Below are positions 32,780 to 44,140 of a stretch of DNA of 64,000 nt, piece by piece. The stretch lies in contig NW_027185501.1 in NCBI RefSeq assembly GCF_040183065.1, forward strand, positions 1,390,001-1,454,000. The letters run 5' to 3'. The first letter of the stretch is position 1. Each line of letters opens with the position of its first letter. The stretch comes from Periplaneta americana (Eukaryota; Arthropoda; Insecta; Blattodea; Blattidae). The notes under the pieces are model-generated. The model did no database searches, had not been told where the DNA came from, and saw only the letters and a program-made list of their open reading frames with translations. A program made the translations under genes and the position numbers.

Positions 32780-33476
32780 CTCCCACCATGAGGTTCTTAC
32801 TATGAGCTACGGCGCACGAATGCGTTTGCTTTCACGAGGTAACGAAATACCTATATCTGTCACATCCTGTACAGTACGAGTCGAAAAGAATAAGAGCGCT
32901 GGAGAGACCTAGAAACAAATGGTGGGATCAATATTGAAGAAGACTCAAAAGGCATATTATGTGGTCTAACACTTGTTGATAACTACTACAATATCAAAAT
33001 GTGTAATTATCCAGTGTTCATGTATGCATCATTTTAAGCTTCCTGTGGAACACGTTGTGGAGATAGTAACTTAATTCTCGATTACTTTTCTTATGGTCGT
33101 TATTTTTCCTAAATTTAGGAGAGAAAATGAAACAAGTTAAAGCGAAGGAAACTTGTACAATCTTGCAACACATGAGAAATAATGACAAGCAAATAAAATG
33201 AACGTTGACGATTAACATTCTGAGTTCTTTGGACAAAAAGTATCGAATACTTCACTATAAGGCCTACCTGCTTCTGTAAAAATAATTTCTCAATTTCTGC
33301 CGTATTAATGCTTTCCTTTTGCTGTCCGACTTGTAACTCTGCCATTGATCACATGGAGCGCTGGTGGTAGTTCCAGCCATAACGGTCCCAACTGTCACGT
33401 TTTTAAAGTCCCGTGTATAGTGTTAACGTAATTTTCCGACGTGATCTGCAAAATAGCGACAACGTTGCTAAGGTAT
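32780..33476. other. Non-coding interval
   Basis: Lies between two transposons. No gene or repeat recognised. Confidence 0.5.
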
Positions 33477-36400
33477 GGGGCATTCCATGTCAAATCAACA
33501 CAAAAAAGTGGACTTTTCAACCCGACGACCTCAGATTTTCATTAAATTTGGTAGGATGGTAAAGAACTTTAAGTTAAGTAATTATGTAAAATTTTAGCCC
33601 TCAATAATGCACGATATCCCTACAGCAATTCTGTCAATACGAGAAAAAATGTAAAATGTCGCATACTATGTCAACAAAAATAATTCATAACTTCTCTTCT
33701 AATTGAGGTAGAATCTTAAACTTGGGCTTATTTTAAAGCTAAGGGATCATACGTTTCAATAAAAATAGGTTTGCATCAAAGTAATGAATTCTTTATTGAA
33801 TAGTCACGTGAAACACATTTTAACATTGAATATCTATAAATGCGGGACATAAATTATTTCGCGAAAAATGTATGTTATAGAGGTAAGAGTATTCTCCCTT
33901 TGGTGTAAGTTTCATTTTGGAAACGTTTCAGGAATATCAGTAAAAAAATATATCAATGTATTGGTTTGTAGCACTTAACCCCGTCTTACACCAACACTGC
34001 ATACGCACGAGTTCCTACTTGTTGATAAGCTGCGCCGTCGATCTGTCAGGCCGTCATGAGTGGCAGTTTATACAGTCTTCAATTTATGCAAAACGTGCAA
34101 TCTGTTTCAAGTGCAGTGTCGTTAGTTTTCGTAGTATGTGGTAGGTTTGTGCGATGTAATGGAGTCACGTTTTAAGTTATAGGCCTATGTTTGCTGCAAT
34201 CCCTTCGAGAAATCAGGGCACTGTAATCAGAGGAAAAATTTAAGAAGTGTTATATCGTGGATGCTTAATGTATTTCCTGATTTAAAACAGGAACAAAAGG
34301 TGTGCGCTATGTGTCGCAAAGAAATAAAAATATAATATGATGCTATTACTCAGAATTCTCATAATGACTCTAGTAATGAAGAATACGTCGACTCTACAGC
34401 TAATGTAAGTTCATTAAATACAAGTCTTTTTGACCAAGGTGTGTTCCTTATTAAACAAGAAAGGCTACAACAAGAGAAATATAAGAGACAGAAATTTGAA
34501 AATATTGTAAAAGACAAAGTCTTCGATATAAAAATGCCGAGGAACCAGGACCTTTCTGATTCTGAAATTTTGTCTCAGTTGCAGGAAAATTTTCAAAATT
34601 CAGGTAAAAGTGAGAAAATCACCATTTTAACACTACTACCTAAAAGCTGCAGCGTAAATAATATAAAAAAGAGTTTCTTTCAGCTTTGGAATATATAATT
34701 CGGAAAGCCAAAGTCCTGGCAAAGGGAAAGGGAATTTTGTGTTCACCAAATCCGAAACCTGGAAAACCCTTGCTCGCGGCTGTTGCCGGTAAAGTTAAAG
34801 AATTCTGTTGTTCTGATGTTCTGACGAGATAAGCAGAATGATGCCTGGTAAGAAATATTTGTTGTGATTAAAGAATCAGGGAGTAAATCACATGAGCAGA
34901 AATTAATTATATGCAGTGCTTAAAAATTCTAACCCTGACCAAGAAATTGTATTCTAGCTGGAGTTAGTGGACTATACTGTCTGTGTTTGTGTCCTATCAG
35001 AATGTAAAACTTATGCTGGAAGCAATTTATTAAAGTTTCAGGTCTACGTGGATTTCAAGAAAATGTTTCTTTATACTTTCCAACTTAACATTTCTTGGCT
35101 ACTATGGTGTGCAATCCTCCTCATATAAATTGCTTGTTCAGGATATGTACAGAATGTCCTGAACCATTCAAAATAAGAGAGGGTTTAGAGAAATGTTTCG
35201 TATAAAACTGCAGTGAATCAGTGACCTACAAGCAGTGGATGACGACTGACCGATCAACGCTTGAGACTATAATGAAACCCACAGACAAATTTTTCGACTG
35301 TCTCTTGGAGAAACTTGGTGATTTACTGACTCACTCATTTATATCATCTGAACAAAGTAAGTTTCTACGTGATATGAAATCATTTCTACAGCCATGCCTG
35401 CTTGTTGTGTTATGCGACTTCGCTGAAAACTATTATTTCGTAATCCAAGATGAAATTCAGTCATATCACAGGACTAATGTGCAGACAACCATTCATACTT
35501 TCGTAATATATCGTAACGAATCGTCATCCGATACAGTCTCCATTAAAAATCTGGTAATAATTTCACACTGCCCGAAATATGACACTACAGCTGTACATCT
35601 GTTTCAAAAATATCTAATGGAGTCATTAAAACAAACATCTGTAATTCACCACAAAAATTATGTATTTCTCCGATGGATTCTCTGCTCAGTATAAAATTAG
35701 AAAAAAATATCCTGAACCTCACATTACATTTGGATTTCCAACAGAATTGCATTATTTTTGCATATCGCATGGCAAAAGAGCATGCGACGTTGTAGGTGGG
35801 ACACTTAAAAGGTTTGCGGCTTGTGCTAGTTTGCAGAGACCATCCGATAAACAAATAACTACACCTAGGGAATTGTACGACTGGACAAGGCATCATCTCC
35901 CAAACATTAATACCGTTTATGTGGCTAAAAAAGGCTATACTGAAGAGGAAAAAATGCTTGCTCTTCGATTTGCAAAATCCACCGCAGTGCCTGGAACACA
36001 AGTTTCATACAGTCCTGCTGTTTAGGATGGGTATTATACTTGCTAAGCAGTTTTAAAATGCAGTTGAAACACCGCAGCATCCTGTCTGGAAAGATGATCA
36101 GGCTATTTCATCTCAGTAATGAAAGGTAAGCATTTCTTACAGAACTTCAGGTTTAACAAAATCCATTTGACAATAATTTATTTCAGGTAATAATTAAAAA
36201 AATTCGAATTATGTACTACTTGTTAAATTACATAGCGACATTCAAGAATATGATCAAATATAATTAAATGCAACGAATGTGTGGGACATAATTATCGCAA
36301 CTTATACGGTTAGCTTACGCTTGCTGTGACATAATAATTTTTATCTTTATAACCTATGAAGATTCCAAGTTGAAACTTATCAGTTCATTATATCACTAAT

Positions 36401-36798
36401 TGAGGCGTACTATATATTTTTTTCATTAAAATAGAAACCCCCGCATTTTTAAATATGAATATATGAAAATTGTTTCACCATGTTTTTTTAGTGTAATTGA
36501 ATACATGCAGAAAACAATATAAGTAATAAAAACTATCACATATTAAGAATGTATCACCCAATTTTTGTAAATTTATCTGGAGACGTTGTTGAGATATATA
36601 ATTTTAATTGAAGCGGCGTGCTTACAAAAATGTGATTTTTCTTCATGTTTGAAACGCCACTGACAGAAAACGAAAAGCACAGGACATATGAAACTCGGCA
36701 GTTTTAGTTAGCGCGGCAGGTCAAACAAACCCTCAAATTTTGAAAGAAATCTGAGTCGGTCGGGTTGAGCGCCTTGTTGATTTGATATGGAATGACCC
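33477..36798 (+). mobile_element. DNA transposon family A, full-length copy
   Basis: Inverted ends GGGGCATTCCATGTCAAATC (33477) and, on the other strand at the right end (36798), GGGTCATTCCATATCAAATC. A second inverted block follows inside (CAACCCGAC near 33518 and its complement near 36765). Flanking GTAT occurs on both sides (33473-33476 and 36799-36802), a candidate 4-bp target duplication. Length 3322 bp. It carries one broken plus-strand gene (34158-36025). A second copy begins at 41474. I cannot assign it to a named superfamily. Confidence 0.82.
34158..36025 (+). pseudogene. Family A transposase-like protein, broken
   Basis: Recognisable from about 34158 (MESRFK, then a Cys-rich start around 34180-34330 ending CAMCRKEI) through several frames. 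34441-34698 holds SEILSQLQENFQNSGKSEKI and LLPKSC, paralleling copy 2 (EILENLKTAF, TALPSS). 35221-35694 holds CDFAENYYFVIQDE. 35660-36025, after a frameshift, holds YFSDGFSAQYKIRK and SHGKRACDVVGGTLKRFA, then CASLQRP. The three Asp-bearing blocks (CDFAEN, SDGxxxQYK, CDxxGGTxKR) look like a D-D-D/E nuclease core; this is inference. I know this as an abundant, poorly characterised insect multicopy family. Stops between 34700 and 35200 make it a pseudogene. Confidence 0.72.
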
Positions 36799-36894
36799 GT
36801 ATGTATCCACGTTTCATCTTAAAATCCACATTTTCCAACGCAAAATTATGACATTTCTTGTGCACAATAAGTGTTCTTCAACTAAACCAATGCA

Positions 36895-36898
<4 letters not shown>

Positions 36899-36940
<42 letters not shown>

Positions 36941-36964
36941 AAGGTTTTTAAAAATTAAAGAAAA

Positions 36965-37014
<50 letters not shown>
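36899..37014. repeat. (AT)n and (TAA)n microsatellites
   Basis: (AT)n at 36899-36936, then a short AT-rich link and (TAA)n at 36967-37014, abutting a LINE fragment on its right. Confidence 0.93.
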
Positions 37015-37019
<5 letters not shown>

Positions 37020-37035
37020 CTTACTTACAAATGGC

Positions 37036-37179
37036 TTTTAAGGAACCCGAAGGTTCATTGCCGCCCTCACATAAGCCCGCCAGCGGTCCCTATCCTGAGC
37101 AAGATTAATCCAGTCTCTATCATCATACCCCACCTCCCTCAAATCCATTTTAATATTATCCTCCCATCTACGTCTCGGC
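37036..37179 (-). pseudogene. LINE ORF2 C-terminus fragment
   Basis: Minus-strand frame ending at TAA (37038-37040). It encodes a widely dispersed insect LINE tail: RRRWEDNIKMDLREVG, YDDRDWINLAQDRDRWR, AYVRAAMNLRVP-stop. It is uninterrupted over 46 codons but truncated at 37179, where (TAA)n begins. On the 3' side of the element another (TAA)n follows. The short length explains why a frame finder would miss it. The family is certain as a repeat; the exact LINE clade is not. Confidence 0.85.

Positions 37180-37218
<39 letters not shown>
37180..37218. repeat. (TAA)n microsatellite
   Basis: Second (TAA)n tract; with 36967-37014 it brackets the LINE tail fragment. Confidence 0.93.
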
Positions 37219-38050
37219 CACGTTTTTGATACACTCTCAGTCCGCTGAAAATGACAGTAGGAAGTTCCTTTCTGCAGAGAAATGCTAGTCTTCATCCCCT
37301 GATTGTGTTGAACTGTGATTATTAGTTTAGCCAGCTTAGTTTAAAAATGATCATTTATGCACTGAAAAATAAGATTTTTTATTTCCAAAATATTCATAAA
37401 AAAATTCTTGCTCTATTATTTCAAATAATATTACAAAACCCACAGTTTACATATAACATTCTCCATTTCACGAGCCCTAATTTGGTATATAAGTGACTTG
37501 TATATTTCAATATCTAGTGTATTTTATCTTGTTTTGAATAATGTGATAAATGAAGATGAAAGTTTGGGAGAACATACATATTTTATTTATAGGTATTTTA
37601 AAGATTCTTAGACCACAATATTCACTATTTCATTAGGTTTAATTCCATATATGAATGGAACTATTATTTTAATTTTTGAGGTTGTGTTTGAGTTTTGAAA
37701 TTCTGAAAGCCTGCAGCTTTTCTTTGTTAAATAGCGTAGGTAGAAAGTTTATACTTAGTATATGATCACCAGGCTCTGGTCCTGGGCACAGAAACGCATG
37801 AAGTTGAGAACGCACTGACTATAGCGTTATGTTGATCGAGTGGGTGGGAGATGTAGTGTGCGTTACTTGGTGTCTTAACATGTAAACAGTCCGTCACAGT
37901 ACGGCACAAAATATATTTCACCCTGTACAGATGCAGTATATGCAGTACATTCCTAGTGTAGACAATAAATGTCTACCATTAAAGTATTAACGTGAGTTGT
38001 AACCATAGACTTACTAAATAACTGCTAGACCGCTCACTAGCGCTAGTGTT
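37219..38050. other. Non-coding interval
   Basis: AT-rich, with no recognised gene or element until the inverted repeat at 38051. Confidence 0.5.
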
Positions 38051-39792
38051 ATGTTCCCAAATTGAACAGTCGACGAGCGGCCATTTGTTTGGTAGAGCTG
38101 TATAAGTATGGTTCTTTCGTGTGCTGCTTTTTATTGCAGCAATGCACACGGATGTAACGATAAAGAAGGAAGGAATGTTATATTTCACTGGTTAGTTAAT
38201 CCTTAATTTCTACGACGATTTTTTCTCCATATTATGTTACAGAAGACTAACTATTGTACTTGCCATGTGACTCTTTATGCTTCAAGTTTCCTCTGAGTAA
38301 AAATCCCCTTAACCGAAAGTGGATAGGTGCAATCCGCAGAGAGAATTTCTACCCTACATTGAATCATTCAGTGTGTTCAACTCATTTCGAAGATAGTAAT
38401 TGCCTTTCAAACTACGTTATTATACACTGTTATTGTCCTTCACTCACTCTATATCATTCGTTTCCTTCAAACAGCTGTTGTTTCAGTGCATACATGAATA
38501 ATAAAATTAGGCCTATTCACCGAACTTAAACATACAGAAACTGCATAAATTATAAAAATATATACATTTTTAATATAACTGATTGAAAGTAATTCCTGTC
38601 TTAGTTACGGATTAATGAAACATTTTCTTATGCTATTGCTGCTGCTACTGCTATTATTACTATTACTATTCCTGCTACTGCTGCTACTACTTTTTTGACT
38701 TCATGCAGCAGTTTAACCTACAGATTTAAATACAAAGTTGACATATTAATTCTTTTATTAACCGTGGTTATGAATGTTCACATTCAGAGTTCCTATGAAA
38801 ATGATGCAAGTCTGAACACAGTACCTATGTCTGACAGCCAGGATTGTCGGGTATCCCAATTTAGGCGAGATTCTCCCAGTTTCCTGGTCGAGTCCCGATT
38901 AAAGGGAGTAGGGATTGACAAAAATCCAGATTTTACAAATATTAGCCTTGAACATATTATTTTAAGCAAATTAGTTTGTATTTCCCATTATCCGATATTT
39001 TATTTATATATTGACTCAAATGGTATCATTGTAAACATAGAGACAATCCGCGGATATTTAGGAAGTCTATGAGGTAGCTCAGCTGATTGCCGTAAGGCAA
39101 CTAAACTCGCAAAATAATACTTCTTCTAGTTCTACCGCATTGTTGATTATTCAGTTCCGGTCCCTAGTCGCTGTTCTCGCAATTAGTAAACATTGTGTAT
39201 TTCAAGTGCGTTGACTGGCAAGAAACATAGCGTTTTGATTCGTACTTTACACTAATAACAGAGACGTACAATTGCTGCGTTTTGTAGTTTAGTGAACTAT
39301 GTTTAAACATGGATTCATCGTCAGATAGTGAAACTATTGCAGTACCGGTTCCAAAATTAATTTATTAGCAAATTGTTAAAACATAGGCAATTCACGGTCA
39401 GTAAAAGAAAAAAAATATTGTCGTGTTCACTGTACTGTGTGTCCTTCGTATTTTAGTGTTTCTCAGGAGGTGAATAGGCCTATTATATTAAAAAGCACGT
39501 GAACACTATGCAGAAAACTGCTATAAATCTTATGATAGGCTAAATTGTTGACAAGTCTAATATGTCTTAGGTTAGCTTCTGAAATCTCGACTTCCCTCGC
39601 AGAAAACCTAGCAACTCTGCTGACAGTAGAGACACGGTATTAAAGGTATCGCAAAGGAAGCATTGTTCCTTTAAACATAAACATTTAGCTTTCGGATACG
39701 CAATACAGCACGTATTCAATTAGCGGTTTCGAAATCCCGCGCGTTTTCTACCTAACAAATGGCGGCTTTCTGCTGCTTCAATTTGGGAACAT
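38051..39792 (+). mobile_element. Candidate THAP-type element between 46-bp inverted repeats
   Basis: ATGTTCCCAAATTGAA followed by GCCATTTGTTTGGTAGA at 38051-38096 reappears inverted at 39747-39792 (TCTACCTAACAAATGGC, then TTCAATTTGGGAACAT), imperfect over 46 bp. A THAP domain starts 12 bp inside the left repeat. Outer ends and target duplication were not found, so these may be subterminal repeats of a decayed P-like element. 38640-38690 is rich in GCT/ATT triplets. The 125-codon frame at 38695-39072 is unrecognised. Confidence 0.55.
38108..38410 (+). pseudogene. THAP zinc-finger domain, split
   Basis: First half at 38108-38190: MVLSCAAFYCSN (C-x4-C pair), then EGRNVIFHW. Second half from about 38284: FPLSKNPLNRKWIGAIRR (conserved Trp), then VCSTHFEDSNC (C-x2-H pair). 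Between them lies 93 bp starting CTG|GTTAGT and ending TTCAAG|TTTCC, which looks like an intron, but splicing at these sites leaves the frame one base off. The domain binds DNA in P/THAP transposases and in host THAP proteins. No transposase core follows. Confidence 0.75.
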
Positions 39793-39980
39793 ATTTCTCA
39801 GTTCTCCGCTACGGCGTGGTAGGGACTCGGTTGTAACCTTCAATCAGGCGTCCCTACGCCGAAGCCTGTTACACGTACGGCAGCCAAGTAGCAATAGGCC
39901 TACACACAACGATTACGGACCCACCTGTGCTGTTGCAGTCGGGTGACTGCACACGGGTCATGACGTCATTTATACTCTAA
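39793..39980. other. Spacer between two elements
   Basis: Short GC-richer stretch ending in the TAA target of the Harbinger-type element. No gene seen. Confidence 0.4.
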
Positions 39981-40972
39981 GGCCCAATTGTATAAAACTC
40001 CCTGACTAAAGATCAACTTTGATCGAAGATCGAAAAGTAAACCGAGTTCAGACACTTCTTCTATTGTATAAAACTTTTCTGCGATCAAATTACCTTGGTT
40101 CAAATGCAATCTAAGTTCACGTGAAAAGGATATGGCAACATCGCATAAACAGGTGAAATACGTGATGCGCGGACCATGTTATACAGGTTTGTTCAGTGTT
40201 GCCAATCTAGCGATTTTAACTCTTTTTCAACAACAATTTCTTTTAATTTTTAGATTGCTTAAATAGGGATTTAGTGATCTTTTTAACACCCCATAGTGAC
40301 AAAATTTAATCTTTCTTTGTTGATAATGAGAAATCTAGCGACTTTACAACTACTTTTTCACGACTTTCCGTATTACACTCTGTTGGAGACACTGTTTTTT
40401 TTTTTTTTGCAACATAAATAATGGCGGACAATAAGAAGAAGGTTGACTGTTCTCCAAGTTGTTATCATGTTATGGTGCTTGATACTGCTAAACATAATAA
40501 AGCTTTATAAAACGACAATTTTCGTTTAGTAATACAGTTAATTGAACATTTATGAATGTACCTATCATATCCATTAATAATTAATGGTTGTTATAAACAT
40601 AATATAATTATAGGTTATGTTATTTGATATTGCTGAACACGATAGAGCCTTATAAAATATAAGAATGTTTGTGTATTAAGGCAAGAAATTGAAAGAAATG
40701 TATATATAAATGTACCTAACATATCTATTAATATTAATAATAATGGATATTTTATTTGCACAATCTATCACTCGTATAGTTCAAACAGAAAAGAAATAAC
40801 TGAACTTGGATCATCTAACTTAATCGGAGAAATTTCTTCATTCAAAGTTGACTTTAGTTTGAGACAAATTAATTTCAGATTAGACTTTATACAACACAAA
40901 ATTCCAAGTTCAGCTGAAACAAGGATCAATTTAACCTCTGATCTAAGATTAAATGGTTTATACAATCGGGCC
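39981..40972. mobile_element. Harbinger-type non-autonomous element
   Basis: Inverted ends GGCCCAATTGTATAAA (39981) and GGCCCGATTGTATAAA (opposite strand, ending 40972), flanked by TAA on both sides (39978-39980 and 40973-40975). A TAA/TWA 3-bp duplication and G-rich ends are the PIF/Harbinger pattern. The inverted homology extends inward with AGATCA/TGATC-type strings. 992 bp, no transposase. The interior has an ATATCYATTAATATT-type direct duplication near 40570 and 40720. A 14-base T run is at 40396-40409. Confidence 0.8.
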
Positions 40973-40975
40973 TAA

Positions 40976-41473
40976 ATCTCATACTGGTTACTCTGTGTCC
41001 CTAGGACGAAGCCAGATGATCACGTATGTTATGAGTAGGTAACCTTTTGCAAAATGTAGCATTATTATTTACTGTAAACTTTAATTTTCTTAAAAATTAA
41101 GTTATAACTAAATTGTTGGTGTATATTTTCAATTAATTAGAGGAAAAATTATAGCGGATTTAAAAACAAATGAAAATTAGTGCTGCCTCCCAGGTTTCAG
41201 AATCCTTCTGCTGCAATGTAGTACCTTCTTCATGAAGTTTGTCTTCATGATTCTTCTTCACTCCCTGAGTTTTCTCCGCCGATTCTCTCCTCCGATGTAC
41301 TTTGAATCTTGCACTTCCTTATTCTCACAATGTCACTCCTAGCTACACCAATAAAATATTTCCCAGAGCTAATATTAAATTTCCTGAGAATATCAACCTG
41401 AGTTTTGTTGCCATAGTTGAAATTGCAAACGGCGTCCATTACTCCTAATTTCAGGGTATCGTGGCCTACATTT
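40976..41473. other. Non-coding interval with one unidentified minus-strand frame
   Basis: A 64-codon minus-strand frame (41439-41245) reads MDAVCNFNYGNKTQVDILRK then acidic residues (ERIGGENSGSEEES). It resembles the short helical segment found in some transposon proteins, but I cannot name it. Confidence 0.4.
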
Positions 41474-41961
41474 GGGTTATTCCATATGAAATCGATCAGT
41501 TAAAAACCTCGCATTTTTTATACTCGAATTTTTTTCCTATTTATACAAGGTGCTGAGGAGAGTGCATTTGCAAAAATATACTATCGAAAGTCAAACGGTT
41601 TTCGTATTGTTGAGCTTCAAATTTAGCGTATTTTAGAAAAACAAGCCTCCTTCAGTTCTCAGAACTCTGGAACCATTTACTGTAGGACATTGAACGGGAG
41701 CTCATTTTGAAGCTGACATTTGGTAGGTTATGTTAAAAAGTAATCCTTATTTTTATTGTACATAGGGAGACAGATTATTTGATTTTACTTACTTTTAGGT
41801 TTTTTGCCCATTTGTAAAAATGTAAAAAAAATATATAGAGATTATTATTAAAAGGGATTACGTAATGTTTGCTTAGTGGTACGGCAATAAGTTTCCTGGA
41901 TATTAAATAGAATCTTTTCACACGCCTAGACTTGAACGGCGCAGTGCCGCACGCACTGGAA

Positions 41962-42214
41962 TTTTTTTTATTGAGTTATTTTACGACGCTGTATCAACAT
42001 CTAGGTTATTTAGCGTCTGAATGAAATGAAGGTGATAATGCCGGTGAAATGAGTCCGGGGTCCAGCACCGAAAGTTACCCAGCATTTGCTCGTATTGGGT
42101 TGAGGAAAAACCCCGGGAAAAACCTCAACCAGGTAACTTGTCCCGACCGGGATTCGAACCCGGGCCACCTGGTTTCGCGGCCAGACGCGCTGACCGTTAC
42201 TCCACAGGTGTGGA
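41962..42214 (-). mobile_element. tRNA-derived SINE (family 1), with target duplication
   Basis: Minus-strand copy: tRNA-like head at the right (TGTGGAGTAACGGTCAGCGC, B box GGGTTCGAATCCC), body, and CGTCGTAAAATAACTC with an A-rich tail at the left. Flanked by an exact 14-bp direct repeat CGCACGCACTGGAA (41948-41961 and 42215-42228), a textbook LINE-mediated target-site duplication. A long frame through it is a SINE artefact. Confidence 0.95.
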
Positions 42215-42543
42215 CGCACGCACTGGAAGTTAAGCGAGCGTTGGGAGGATGAGTCTTGCCACCCTCTGAGACAACGGTGTGACATGTTTAGTCTGCAGTA
42301 TGCGAGCAAAAGTGGCCAAGTTGCGTGTGCATTTTACGAGTGCAAGTGTTGTGACCCAGTATTTTAAAGTTTATATTTATTAATGTAAGGTGTTCGTTAA
42401 GGCAATTTGTGAAACCCTTACGGTAAGATAAAGTATTTCAAAACAATATCGGTCAAATTATTGAGTTAAATGCGTGTCTTTCGTGAGCGCTTCCGTAATA
42501 TAAACAGTTTCTATATTGTAACAAAATTTATTTAACAGGTTGC

Positions 42544-43830
42544 TTAAAATGGAGGACAAATCTTACTCTGGTGACCGCTGCTTCAATGCCCTTCAACTTA
42601 AGCTTCACAAAAGGATCAGTATTAAAGGGCTGTCCCGTTCGATTGCAGAAATTTGACGTACCTGAAAAGTACCAAAACATAATTCGATTATGTACATATC
42701 GCAGATTGAAAATAAATAAATCACATTCTTTAGATAACTCAGTTCAATCAAGAGAAGTCATAGAAAAAAATGTTCAGCCAACTTGTAGTGTTCAAAATAT
42801 TCAAGTTGAGAGTAGTGGTAATAACAGCAACAGTAATAATGAAGAATCGGGTAAGAGTGAAACGGAATGTGTTGACAAGGCAACCCTCATTACTTTAAAC
42901 GAAACACTCACTGTGGTTGGCGTGAGTCCGGTGAAAAAGAGGAAAATATATCAGAAAAAGTATCCCCAAACTAAACTAAAACATATAGAGACGTCACTGA
43001 AAGAAAAGGTTTTCCATCAGTGTGACACAAGTAGTGATTTTACAAACGAACCAGATAATGAAATACTGGAGAACCTTAAAACAGCGTTCTGCTTGGCCCA
43101 GGACAGAAAAACCAAAATTCAAGTCCTCACCGCTCTCCCTTCTTCGTGGTCCGTTAGGAAGATCCAGAGTAACTTCACAGCAACCAGACATATGATTTCC
43201 ATCGCGAAGGACTTTAACATAAGAGGTCTAATTATATATACTACTCCAGAAAGCAAAAATGATCAAGGACTTCCGGTTATGAGAACAAAATTAGTTGAAA
43301 AGTTTTACAAATCAGAAGAATTTAATAGAACTATGCCGCGAAAAAGGAATTTTGTAACAGTAAGACAACATGGCAAAAAGAAGCAGATACAAAAATAATT
43401 GGTACTTTGTAATATTTTGGAACTCTACAGAAAAGTCGAGAACAAACATCCTGGTGTTAAAACTGGATTTTCTAAATTCGCCGAATGAAGTCAACAGCAA
43501 TGTATTTTAGCCGGATCGTGTGGTACACATAGTGTTTGCGTTTGCATGCTGCATCAGAAAGTAAACTTAATGATAGATGGTGCAAAATTCACAGAGCTAA
43601 CTAGAAATGGACAATTAGGCCTACCTACAAAAGCCTACTAAGAATCATTTGCAGTCCACCACAACCGTCATGTTATTTTGATAAGCGTGCTGAGTGTCCC
43701 GGAACATTGGATTTAGAAACACAACCACAGTCTGTTTTTGACGAAGCTTTGATAGACTCAATTTCATATAAACATTGTGTAGCTTCAGACAAAACAACAT
43801 TAGAAAGCCTGAAAAAATTCTACAAATGAA
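42544..43830 (+). pseudogene. Family A transposase-like protein, copy 2
   Basis: 275-codon open frame at 42571-43398 plus broken continuation. N-terminal part is Cys-containing (SVLKGCPVRLQKF). The middle is Ser/Asn/Glu-rich, then EILENLKTAFCLAQ and VLTALPSSWSVRKIQSNF parallel copy 1. PRKRNFVTV is near the end of the open part. Past the stop at 43398, frames continue with GFSKFAE, then ILAGSCGTHSVCVCMLHQK at about 43500-43560 and, further on, weaker matches to about 43830. The nuclease-core blocks seen in copy 1 (SDGxxxQYK) are not found. The protein's biochemical role is unknown; a transposase role is inferred from the TIR context. Confidence 0.7.
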
Positions 43831-43852
43831 TTTATAAATGTGTGAATTGGAA

Positions 43853-44140
43853 AGTTAAATACGGATAAAACCAATACAATTCCGTTTCAGACCCAGTGAA
43901 AAACAAATAGCAATACAATATTAAAACTGTATTTCGACACCGGCATCTTTATTTCTGCTCCTTCTGTTCTTACTGCTTATACAAGAAGACGATGAGCTGT
44001 AGCTTATAAGAAGTAGGCCTATTTCGAAGACAAACGATTAATCAAATAAATGGTTCACTAGTAATAAAGTTAAACTAAATACGGATAAAACCGCTACAAT
44101 TCCGTTTCAAACCTAGTAATAGCAATCAAATATTAAAATT
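43853..44140. repeat. ~225-bp direct duplication flanking family B element
   Basis: TACGGATAAAACCAATACAA through AATATTAAAACTG (43858-43930) recurs as TACGGATAAAACCGCTACAA through AATATTAAAATTG (44082-44141). The family B transposon is inserted at the end of the second copy. Confidence 0.78.

Larger units (their letters stand above)
41474..43852 (+). mobile_element. DNA transposon family A, second copy (right end lost)
   Basis: Left end GGGTTATTCCATATGAAATC at 41474 matches the TIRs of the 33477 element. The gene remnant at 42544-43830 is homologous to the one at 34158. No matching right TIR is found before the duplicated block at 43853, so the right end is lost or too diverged. A SINE is inserted at 41962-42214. 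Confidence 0.7.

Noticed and set aside
42010-42309. Open frames across the SINE at 41962-42214 on both strands
   Set aside because: Explained by the SINE; similar frames appear at the other two copies.
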